Below, piece after piece: positions 35,111 to 45,900 of a stretch of DNA of 64,000 bases. How positions within the stretch are numbered: position 1 is the first letter of the stretch; each line of letters begins with the position of its first letter. This DNA is from Arenicola marina (lineage: Eukaryota > Annelida > Polychaeta > Arenicolidae). The stretch lies in assembly GCA_964019135.1 (NCBI GenBank), contig OZ025248.1, positions 44,323,670-44,387,669 of the forward strand, written 5' to 3'. Below the pieces are notes generated by a model, which was given only the letters and a program-made list of their open reading frames with translations, was not told the origin of the DNA and did not search any database. Position numbers and translations under genes: made by a program.

Positions 35111-35890
35111 ACCAGAGTGGAATTACATTTTTAGCAGTTGGCCAATTTCCGAGCTTTATCTCAGTTATACATGAATGACAATCAGACAGGCACTTCCTGA
35201 ATATAAATACCAAACCAGTGCTGCATGTATTCATATCAAACCAGTGCTGCATGTATTCTTACAAAACAAATGAAACGCAATTAACCCAAACAGGTGAAAT
35301 GAACAAAAGAAAAGAAAAAGAGCAAAGGAAGAATGTGATAACCGGAACATAAAAAGAATGGTTAGACACATAATGAAGTGGTGGGGGGTTAATGTGCAGC
35401 GGTTGATGGATGGGGGTAGAAGGGATGAGTGAATAATGAGTTAAAAGGAGGGTGGATGAGTGGGCCCGGCGCTAGAGGCTATCAGCCTAATACCCTTGTA
35501 CAATGAGAAGAGGGAAAGAAAGAAGGACAGAAAAACACCCAAATATGTGAAGGCATGACCATGGAACTACTCCTGGAGAAATTAGAGTAACCGACGTGAT
35601 GAGCCGTATTTGACGTAATGAAACGCTGTGGTTTTCAGCTCGCGGCTCATAAACCTGGCTTTCCGTCTTGGTTCACATGGCAGCATACAGTCCCGTTGTG
35701 AGCTAATCAATTACTGTACGTTGTGAACACGAAGAACATAGCACGAGAAAAGGTTTACACAGCCATGAACATGGAGAAAAGACTCAGGCACTACTTCCAT
35801 CTTGAGAGATCAAAACATTGTCATGGAATACATCTGGAAAATATATGGACAATAGTTACTGACAAATCGTCATATGGATTATCACAAATG
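35111..35890 (-). other. LINE inter-ORF spacer
   Basis: About 0.78 kb between ORF1 stop and recognisable ORF2. It contains two copies of the word CCAGTGCTGCATGTATTC near 35215-35255. No coding evidence. Confidence 0.6.
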
Positions 35891-37213
35891 TCAAGAAACG
35901 GCCTTTGATGCCTGCAGTGCCGCATCCAATGCTTCTTCCATTAGCTGGAAACGTTTGAAGCCTATTCGCGATCCTGCGGAGACACACGTGATGAATACCG
36001 CCGTGTTGGCCTGCTGTCGCTTCTGGAGAAGGTATCTGATGTGCCTTGATGCTCCTATTTCGCCATCATCGCTGCCTCCGTCCTGGGGTTGACTTGGCTC
36101 GCGAGGATCCGTCAGGAGATAGGCGGCCACGTTGTTGGCTCCGGCATTGGCGGGGTCCAGCAACAGTCGGCGATACGCAGCGCGGGCTTCGTTGATGCTT
36201 GTGATTTTGGCAACTGATGCCACAAAAGAACAGCCTGACTCGGACACTACACGGCCATGGGTGAGGGTAGGTGCTGTTTTCGTGATAGCCTCCATATCAG
36301 TTGTGCTCAATTGCAGTAACTCCCTGGTGGACGGGGTGGGGAGTGGATTTTTTTGTTTCTCACCATTTATATAGAGTTCATCATTGGTCATCTTCACCTT
36401 TAATGTGACGTCTGCGCCTGCTTTCTTTTTCATATCATCCACTCTGGCTCCCATTTCCCGTCTTAATTGCTGCACCTCCGTGGGAAAATGCGGCGTGATT
36501 TTGAGTTTGCCCGCTCCTTTTGGTAGCCTCTTACCCAGTTCAATTGATTGCTCAGCACTTCTTTGCGAGAGCAGGCGTACGACGATTGGCCGTGGCTTGC
36601 TTTTCTTTGACTGAATAAACGGCCCCAGTCTGTGCGCCCTCTCAATGCATGGGATGGGGTTCATACCAATAGATTCCTTAAAGACTTTGGCTGCAGTTTC
36701 ATCACATTTTTCACCAGGTGCCGATGCCTCTGGTAAGTTGTGTATAATTACATTGTGACGCATGCTACGGGTCTTCTGGTCCAATATTTCTTTCTTTAGA
36801 TCAACAATTTGCTCATTTTGTTTGATCACTATGTTGCGAAGCAGGCTGAGCTCACCTTTAATGTCTTTTGAATCCCTTAAACAGTTGGCAACCTGGCCAG
36901 TGTTTTCACCAATTTCGTCCTCAACAATTGCCATTCAGTTTTGTAATCCATGTTTTCCATTGAGAAGCTCTTCAAAGTTATCCTGCTTTTGAGATAGGGT
37001 ATCCATTTTGGTGTGGAGCTTTTCAATGAGCCCAGTCAAGGCCTCAATCTGGTCACTGGCCGCCATTGCACTTTTCTCTTCCTTATCGCTCACTGCTCTT
37101 GGTGTGTCGTCGTTTTCGTTAATTTCGTCGTCACAGTTGATTCTTTTATTTTCTTTGTCGGCACTGAAGGTTCTATGGCGCTTACGAACAACTTTTGTAC
37201 GGTTTTGTGCCAT
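35891..37213 (-). CDS. LINE ORF1 with coiled coil, L1-type RRM region and IMPACT/UPF0029-like C-terminus
   Basis: Starts at 37213 (MAQNRTKVVRKRHRTFSADK). A frame of 92 codons ends in TGA at 36937-36935, and the same frame continues at once with ATG for 347 more codons, so one in-frame stop splits a reading frame of about 440 codons. The region around the stop is heptad-like (EALTGLIEKLHTKMDTLSQK; KQNEQIVDLKKEILDQKTRS). Next come RHNVIIHNLPE and IERAHRLGPF...RPIVVRLLSQ, typical of L1 ORF1p RNA-binding regions. The last 120 residues contain NVAAYLLTDP, GGSDDGEIGASRHIRYLLQK and NTAVFITCVSAGSRIGFKRF, matching the pattern of the IMPACT/YigZ N-terminal domain (NxxAY, DDGExxG, nVxVVxxRxxGGxxLGxxRF). 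ORF1p normally binds element RNA; the extra domain's role is unknown. Confidence 0.85.
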
Positions 37214-37308
37214 TTGAAGGCAACGACTTAGGTAAATTACTATTTTGACGAGCGCCGGGCCGCACCACTAACCAACCTACAAGGCCGCCATTTTTTTTAT
37301 TTTTATGA

Positions 37309-37319
37309 TGCATAACGTT
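37309..37319. repeat. Right target-site duplication of the LINE
   Basis: TGCATAACGTT, identical to 18684-18694; marks the 5' end of the minus-strand LINE. Confidence 0.9.
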
Positions 37320-38929
37320 GACAAGTATGATGTACTTTGGAATGATGTCACGTTGAAGGATGCCAGCCTAATAACACTAGTAGCCACATATATATTTGAC
37401 GTAAACCGAGATTAGATCCTTGAATGTTATAGCGAAGGATAACAAATGGGTAACGCGAGTATAATACAGTGACGACTGGAATTTAGTTTTAATTTACGAA
37501 CGAGACACTAAGCTTATGGTTATAAGAGGGAAACAGTATTAAAGCCAAAAAGTTTGATTTTGACAAACCAACAACGCAAATAGCAACGTGTATTTCTTCC
37601 TTACTTCGCCTGGCATGATACTGGTACTCACAAGGCTACCATTAAACCATCCTAATGAGCAAGACAATGTTTCCCTCTGTTATCAGTTTCAATCGATCAT
37701 AGATCATAGATAGGCCTATATTGGTGAAAACACAATATTTACATATCCATTGACTTAATGCACTCTAAATTTATACTCGCACAAAAAGACAGGTAGACTG
37801 TCGCTATTAATCGATTTCGAAAAAAAGATTCCACACCCGAAGTTGAACTGCACAATATGTTAAAACTAAAGTTACTTATCGAGCTCCTTCCCGCCAAAAC
37901 TAAAGTGGTCGAAATATAAATGACAATCAGTTGTTGAATATCCAAAATTTCTTTTGTCCATAGATCTATTCCACGCATGCCAGACTGCCGAATAGAGTCG
38001 CTTTGCCTTGCCTTGCCTTGCCCCCCCCCCCCTCACAGACTTACGGATAAAGTGATTCAACCCAGCAAAGTGTCATTTACACGAACTTTATTTAGGATCA
38101 GAGGAAAAACCGTGTTCCCCGTCTCGACCCTCAGCAGCAAGTCACGCTCTGAAAACCACCGGAATATGGCGCACCAGAAGCCCGCGAAACCCCGCACAAA
38201 ATGAAAATAAATAAACTAAATACCGAAAAGGGCTCAGACTACCCGGCAACATATGTTAGATGGCTGTCTTATGTGTGATACCCATGTCGTATGTGCGATG
38301 CCTCTGTCTTATGTGTGATACCCATGTCGTATGTGCGATGCCTCTGTCTTATGTGTGATATCCATGTCGTTTGCGCGATGGCTGTCTTATGTGTGATATC
38401 CATGTCGTTTGCGCGATGGCTGTCTTATGTGTGATATCCATGTCGTTTGCGCGATGCCTGTCTTATGTGTGATATCCATGGATTTGCCGCTATGTTTTGC
38501 TTTACTCTCCATGTTGTGCTGCTTAAGCATGGGCAAGAAGAATAGTTATGCCCAGCATCTAGTTCGCCTCTTTGGACCTAGCGGGCTTATAGTCCAGAGG
38601 AATGACAGACCGATGTCAGTATACATGCGGAGTCCATTCGGTATCAGGAGTTGCCGGAAGGTGTGTTGCAAAACACCAGCGACAGATTTTATTTTCAGGG
38701 TTCACTTCCTTAGCCTTTGACTTTCCCAAACCAGATTCGCACAGTATCTCTTTAAAAAAATAATATAAATATAACATTAATTAAGATCTTTACAATTTGT
38801 TCTGTGCCAGTGAAGATGAGAAGCATATCGACATAATATCACATATAAAATGTATATATAACCGGTATTCAGTAAAAGACGTCATAATAAATGTAGCGTA
38901 ATAATATGTATGAATAATATGGATATGAC
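37320..38929. other. Intergenic stretch between LINE and SLC16 gene
   Basis: No recognised gene. Contains a TGCCT/CCTTG run with C-tract at 38000-38032 and the tandem repeat listed at 38262. Short open frames show no family features. Confidence 0.5.
38262..38475. repeat. Tandem repeat of about 40 bp, 5 copies
   Basis: The unit is GCTGTCTTATGTGTGATATC then CATGTCGTTTGCGCGATG, with early copies reading CCTCTGTC and CGTATGTGCG. The later copies are closer to one another than to the first two. Confidence 0.85.
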
Positions 38930-38935
38930 TTTATT
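38930..38935 (-). terminator. Candidate polyadenylation signal for the SLC16 gene
   Basis: TTTATT on plus gives AATAAA on minus about 0.83 kb downstream of the predicted stop. Position is plausible but unproven. Confidence 0.3.
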
Positions 38936-39519
38936 CACGTTCTTCATTTTCTACATTGTTTTTTCTTCTGTTTCCGTTGACAAAACAACTTTCACGTCTA
39001 TTTCTTCAAGGCACGAAACGTGTTCTTTAATGCTGCCAGACGATACTGCAAGAGAGGAACAAATGACTTCGTAGTTTTAACCCTTATATTTATCGTCGGA
39101 CAATAGGCAAAGGCGAAATAGCTGAGAAATTTTGTCAGCGTTTTTTGTGCTGAAATTCTGTCAGTCCTTTAACAATAACATGTCAGCATATCAGCTATAT
39201 CGTAAACAGATCGACACCAACAAGTTACCTTTGCGTTAATAATCCAAAATAAAAATCAAAAAGTAGGCCTACCGTTAATGAATCATCGTAAGTTAAAAGT
39301 ACTTTCATAAAATTAATCATAAATTCCTATTTTGAGTTAACTGTCACGATATTGTGTTACCTTACAATGGCGCACTGCTAATAAGTGACATATGTCAGCC
39401 ATGCCCCTATTTACCGCGATCCATTAAAGCAGTATGTGAATTCCTGGATATTCGCGATATCATCTTTAAGGTGTGTTTTTTTTTTCCCGCCCAATCTTGA
39501 GCAGTTCTCATCTTGGAGA

Positions 39520-39848
39520 TTCGATATTACTCGCCCTCATTCTTGAGGATTCACGATTCTGAGGGGGTCCCCCTCCCCCCTCTCTTCTCGGAATTCAGAT
39601 TCAACGATAGCCCCCATACGATTTTTTTAGAATTATCATTCGAGTCGCCTCACAATTTGTTGGGTCGAGTTTATAAAACGCCCGGAGCGCATTTTGGCAG
39701 TAAAACCCTGACCGATTTTGGTGGTAAGATCCCTACCGAGCGGATTTTGTCGGTAAAAAAAGGGAGGGTTTAACGCAGAACGCGCCCCCCCCCCCCCCCC
39801 CACCCAGCAATTATATGTATTAAGTACCCTCCCCACACCCCGGGGGGT
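39520..39848 (+). mobile_element. G/C-run dispersed repeat, copy 1
   Basis: Contains GGCAGTAAAACCCTGACCG, ACCGAGCGGATTTTGTCGG, GGTAAAAAAAGGGAGGGTTT, then a 17-C run and ACCCAGCAATTATATGTATT AAGTACC. The same order of words recurs at 48440-48780 and 60366-60655, so this is a dispersed family. Here it abuts or overlaps the predicted last exon of the SLC16 gene. Confidence 0.75.
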
Positions 39849-39907
39849 TTATACTCACTGACTGACGCATCGTTTGGGACTCCCAGCGTCATTTCGACGT
39901 CCTTCCG
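39770..39907 (-). CDS. SLC16A10: SLC16 putative terminal exon, cytosolic tail
   Basis: Acceptor CTTCAG then RKDVEMTLGVPNDASVSEYK and PPG, after which the frame runs into the G-rich dispersed repeat (GGYLIHIIAGWGGGGGRVLR) and stops at 39770-39772. The first 20 residues look like a genuine MCT tail; the remainder looks repeat-derived. Confidence 0.55.
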   Translation of the reverse strand, partial: RKDVEMTLGVPNDASVSEYKPPGVWGGYLIHIIAGWGGGGGRVLR

Positions 39908-42900
39908 CTGAAGGCATAGAAAGAAAGTATATTATTGGTAGATGGAATGTTAAATTTAGTGCAATAGCCACGGTTAAACAAAATGAACACAGGACGGTGT
40001 GGAAACAGATTAAAGACTGTTCCCTCGATCTGCACGACTAGGCGGGTCCTTAATACGTTAGCAATATCTTTATGAATTCCTAATTACCATCGATATCATT
40101 CGCCTGATATCAACATAACGTACGTAGTAATACAACATGCAGTTTCTGGTACGACGTGTGTATATAGTGTCCGTTTGGGCACAAACAACTTACCTTATCT
40201 ATCTTGGGCATCAAGAACAGAATGCAAGCGCCAATGATTGGCGGTATTCCCCCAACCAGGAATGCGATTTGATAGGTTCCCATCATGTCGTAGAGTAGAC
40301 CTGTAAACAACAGGTTTAGTGGTGTATATAACACAGATATATACGATGCATACACGTGTACTGACACAAATGTCAGTACACGTGTACCCGATGGTACCAT
40401 ATGAAAAGCTTAACAAATTTCAACAAAATGTAAACATTGGACAAGCAGTTCATAAGCCCGCGTTATCCTAAGGCTAATAGAAATATTTAGTTCAGGCGGC
40501 CTCCGCCCCTTCGTTTATTTTTAATTTGTTGAACTGGTGACTTATGTACCTTAAATCATGCACCCTATATTAAAGTAAGAAATAGATACTTCCCATGGCA
40601 TACATCTGAGCATGCGCATTACTAGGCGCTATCTATATAGCTGGATCTCAATGGGTTCTAGGCATCGGCATGTTTTTTTATGGCGCGTGTTCCCCTGTGT
40701 TCAATGAAGGTACATCGTTCATATCTTTGTATTTGGCGATACGTGAGCTTTTGCTGACTTAATTAAACACCTGAGGCCTCACTCATTTTGTCCGAATATA
40801 TAGTGAAACAAAGCGTTTTGCGAAACTGCATTTACGAACGCATGGCTTCGTGGCGCAGTCGCTAGATGGCGACAGCTCATTGGAAATTTTTTTATCTTTT
40901 GTACTAGGTTAAAATGTAGTCTACAAAATCAGAATTACATTTATGTTTATTTTGTTTCCCTAATCATGCAGGGGCATAGGCAGGGACTTGATCAAGTGCA
41001 CGCACCTGCTGTGGATGAAATTTACTTCTGAACAACAGGATTGCACGTGCTAAATTAAACAACCCAATGTGTACGCACGTGCGTACGTGCGTACGGCTGG
41101 CTACGCCCCTGCTAATTATCAACATGTATTGCATTAATAGTTATATTACTAGGTTTTCATCTTCTTATTAAACTCATTATTACTGTTATATGTATATGAA
41201 CAACGGACAACACTTACCGGCTAGAGGCGGTCCCGTTGTCATTGGCAATGATTGGAGTCCCAGAAGGCACCCGATGCCCTGAGCGGCTGCCACCGGCCCC
41301 AGAAGGTCCGTGGCTATAGGTCCTATGAGGCAGATGAAGCAGCCGTCGCAGAAGCCCATGACCAGCACTATGGCGGCCAGCGTCCCAAAATTGGGCGCGA
41401 AAGGGATACAAGCAGTGGCGATGCCTATAAGGAGGAATGCGCACTGTTGCATGAGGACCCTGTTGATATTGGGCATGTCCGCGACCTTCCCGCAGATCAA
41501 CCGGCTGACGCCGGACGTTGCCCCGATGCACATTACGAGGATCTCTGCATTGGCTTCCGGAAACACATCATTTGTGTGTTTGACCTGTAGGCATCAAGAC
41601 AACACATGCACACTTCCATCGAAAGCAACAACTTTATCTCCCACAATTAAATCCTTCGCTAAAAATAAGCTTTTGTATATGAATGATCACGAATTAGATT
41701 TGGAATGTCCAGATGTCCTACGGGGTACCCATATCAACTTGTGACAATGGTATGGGTTGTCCAGCATTCTAACCCAGTGGCGAATCCAGGAATTCAAGAA
41801 AGGAGGGCGGGGGAACTATTTCTATTCAGTGAGAAACTTGCGGCCGAGGAGGGGGTGGGGGGCTGAAAGTGAAAGAACGGTCGAAGTACTGGTCGGTCAA
41901 CAGTTCACACAGTCAAACCGCGTACCAACCGATTCAACAATTTTTACTACCGCCACCCAGCGAACATACCATTTGGGCATCTCGCGTCATAGCGTCATGC
42001 ATACAAGCCACCACTCTCTGCCTTCGACTCACTCCGCGAGGGCTCCGTTATATTTATGTTTTCGCTAGCTACTTCTTCAATGCATTTTCACACTCGCTCG
42101 CCAGAGCGGCGCTGCGCAAATTGATAGGGAAAATGCGCCGCGCATTTCTACAAATTAGTGCCGGGGACCCAGCCTAAGCCTAATAAGACACGGTATCAGC
42201 TTGATGGAAAGAAAGAGTTCAGTCTCAGTGAAAACTTTTTTGAAAAGGTACAAGATGTTTTTTGCTGTATTAATTACGCGAAGCTCGTTATTTTTATGTT
42301 TTATTCTTGAAAATTATACTGCTGCAAGAAATTACAGCTGATATTTAACCGTTTTCCAGAATCTTGAAATTTGCCCCCACCGACAGCAGCGGTAAAAGCG
42401 GAGCTTGCGTAGCGCCACCCCGCGGGGGGCATCTGAACGCTGATTGGCTGAATTATGCTCGACGCTGATTGGTTGACAATTCCGAAATCTTTAAGTTGAT
42501 CGAAACTTTAGAACAAGCGCTAACCTATTATGCCGGGTTTACACGGTACGATCATTCTTACAATAGCCATAACAACGTGTCAAACCGCGTACCAACTGAT
42601 TCAACAATTTTCACTATCGCCCCCTAGCGAACATACCATTCGAGCATCATTTATAACGTCATACATACAAGCTACACATATGCTCATAATTAACTGTCAT
42701 AATGCAAACTATATAAACGTGATCGTCTGGACATGTGTCGATCAAACGCTGACTAGCCAAAACACTCGACGCTGATTGGTTTGACAATTCCCGAATCGTG
42801 GAGTTGATCGAAACTTTAGAACGTGCGCTAAGCTTACATTGCAATGCGTAGAAAACCGGCTCTCCAATTGCAGAGTTAGTCGAAACTTGATTTCCTGCAA

Positions 42901-45900
42901 TGAACTTTACAACGTATTCAGGGGCGGATCCAGAAATTCTGAATAGGGGGGGGGCGGTTTCAGGGTCGAATCCAGATATGCTGGATACGGGGGGGGGCGG
43001 TTTTGGTTTTCATATGTTTTCATATTTCGGCCCTAAAAGCCCTCCCCCCCCCCCCCCCCCCCACCGCGCCCCCCTGGATCCGCCCCTGGTATTGCATCGT
43101 GTAAATAGGGCATACTCGCAACTGTTCCATGCACTTAACGGTTATCCACGGGTTGCAATAAAGTATCATGGCGATGTGTATCATCGATACCAAACATGGA
43201 GGAATCCGTGTTTGTTTTCTTCATTATTATCGATACATTATTACAATAAATAAAATAAAATCAATCAATCATAAGCCACGTACCTTTATATAGTTATCGT
43301 AACTAACAACAGCTGTAGGGGTTGTCATATGATACAACGCCACGGCCTAGACGTTCTCTTACATATTTACAGATAGATTCAGCCTCGATCTTCATGTGAT
43401 GTTTCATGTTAAACCGGCTACAGCCCCAGTATACTCAATGGGCCCAAACTGTCTAGCTTCTGCCATATTAGAGCCCACGAGCGTCATTATTGTACGTGTA
43501 GTAAATGGTAGGCGTGCGTGATACGCGAGCTGTGCTAAAACACTGGGCCCAAATACGCACATTCCGCATGCTGATTATATCCCGCTTCGGAAGAAGGTAG
43601 CGGCTGATTGAAATATCTAGAGTATGTTGGTGCCAGTGCCCCTACGTGCACCGGATGTAAACGGTGTGTGCATTTCATTGGAATAGGCATATCCCTATCG
43701 GTACACCCGGAAGTTTCCTAGCTGTCACGTGTTGCGGGTCCCGATGAGATACCGAACCTGGCCCAAAGAATTGCGCCCGATGGTTCGCCCTAATATTTAA
43801 GAATAACCACCCAAACTGATGTTAATTGTTAATTTCACACAAAACATATTGCCTCGAAGCAAGAATCAGAACGAACTTTGTAATCAGATATAGGAACAGA
43901 CATGGGTTAATCAGTAATCGTAATCGATTGTAAGCAACATTTCGGAAGAAAAAAAAAAATATTGTGGTTTTTTGTGTGTTTTTTTTCCTAATTTGCTTCC
44001 TTGTTATTTTGACCTGTTCCAATGTTGACTAGGAAGTGGTGAAATAAAGGAGATTCCTTCATTCACTCATCACTCGGTCAATTCCATTTCATATTCCGGA
44101 CTCCCGTTATTCAAGTAACACTCTGACATTCTAGCAATTCAGCAAGTCATTGTATATCTATTTACTCAATGACCAAGTGACATCTTGACAGGCTGTGTAG
44201 CTACAATTGGTCCATTGATCGCAATATTAGGGCCCCATAGGGGCTTTTTCGACACGGCGACACGGCGATTTTTAAAATCGACAACGCGACATTGGGGTTG
44301 TCTTAGAATCGACATGCGACATAGGACTTAGCGACACGCGACATGGAACTTTTCTTAAAATCGACACGCGACATGGACCTTTTCTTAAAATCGACACGCG
44401 ACATGGACCTTTTCTTAAAATCGACACGCGACATGGACCTTTTTCTTAAAATCGACACGCGACATGGCTACCCCCCCTCAGGGGCCCTAATATTGGCTTG
44501 GCTCTCAGGCGTCGTTGGTGCTGCCCTCGCCTAGTATTTAATGATATCTTTATCATGTAGCCTGGATACAGTATTCATAATGAAGACGCTGTCCACCCAA
44601 CCCTGGATCTATCGATACGACCCTCTCGTTCTTCCATGCTTCAGCATAGCCCAGGTATGACTCACGCCCACCGTTTACTATAATGACCCATTTCGCGGGT
44701 TCTAACATGGAAGATGGACCTACGATACCTTCCCCCATGTCGATGTATGCGTGCACTGTATACGGCACACGTTATACTTAATTAATGCCGTACCATCAGC
44801 TGGACATTTTAAGTAGAAGAACAAAGTAGAAAATAACTATTAGAGCGTAAAAAAAACCGGAAACAATTGATTACGCCTTAATTGTTACATAGCAGGACAC
44901 GTTTGTACAAACGATACCCCGTGACTTTCGCTTTGTCACCCATTGTACACCACTTACTGGCCTGTCTACGTGAGCAAACTTACCAGGCGCTATAAGCCCC
45001 AAACAATTGATTGGTGCTGACAGTGCAAAACTGTAAGACTCTTACCTGGACCATATTGTTTGCGATAGACTACAGATACTGATAAGGTGCCTGATCATGA
45101 GAATGATTGATCGCATTAAGTAGGACGCCTTGCAAGACTACTAGTATAGGCAACTAACCGGATATATAGGCCTACTATAGGCTGTGTACACTCATTTCGC
45201 CAATGGGTGATAGGTTAATGCTTATTTAAGCATATCTAAAGTTTGTACTAATATATACGCCGATATCCACGAAATATTCCAAAGCAAACAACGATAAAAG
45301 TCCAGTGTCAGGGCCCATTAAAAACATATGGTCCCTTTGTGCCCGGTAGACATATATGTACCAATACACCCCCAAATGGTCTGATAATGTTCTTTAACCG
45401 CCCCCGAGTCTCAATTAAACTACAGTAAGTAACCAACCGTCGGACTCATGGCTACCGTGTAGGCCAAAGAGCCGCTTAATTCTTACTGGTAATTATTGCA
45501 TCCTCGTTATGCCTTACACCTTCTTCGACAATATGGATGCATACCAACATGTGGATATAGGTATATTTATCAACAGTACTTACATTTGGAGCTGCAGTAG
45601 GTTAATGCTACGGGGACAAGGCAGGCGGTGGTAGAGAGTCTGTAATCTGAAGACGTCCGAGGGAGTTAACATACTATAAACAGTTTATATTATAGACAGT
45701 TGATCTATTATATGTATGACTCACCAGGTGAACGAAAGGAATGAAGTAGCCGAAGAATGAGACTGGTAGACCGATGGCCCACACCACGTATGCCTTGTTC
45801 TTCCAGATCTCCACGTTAAAGATTCTCTTCAGCCTTCTGGCGCATCCACAACAGCGGATATACACACTCTCCGTAGACGAGATGTGCTCCGGAGGCTGGC

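Larger units (their letters stand above)
18695..37308 (-). mobile_element. Near full-length CR1/L2-group LINE, split by a 12.8-kb insertion
   Basis: On the minus strand the order is: a 5' end at 37308, a short leader, ORF1 (37213-35891), a spacer of about 0.8 kb, ORF2 endonuclease (35110-34768, resuming at 21927), reverse transcriptase (to about 19500), a C-terminal zinc-knuckle region (to about 18925), a 3' UTR and a poly(A) tail (poly-T on plus, 18693-18711). The target duplication TGCATAACGTT flanks both ends. Without the 12,836-bp guest and its 2-bp duplication the element is about 5.78 kb, a normal full length. It carries only a handful of in-frame stops and frame changes, so it is a fairly young but dead copy. 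The CR1/L2 placement is inferred from RT wording. Confidence 0.93.

Noticed and set aside
35891-37231. Plus-strand frames opposite LINE ORF1
   Set aside because: Antisense of a recognised coding sequence; no family features.
40301-40400. Extension of the SLC16 exon upstream of 40300
   Set aside because: The open frame continues, but a clear TTTACAG acceptor and the split glycine codon place the exon start at 40300.
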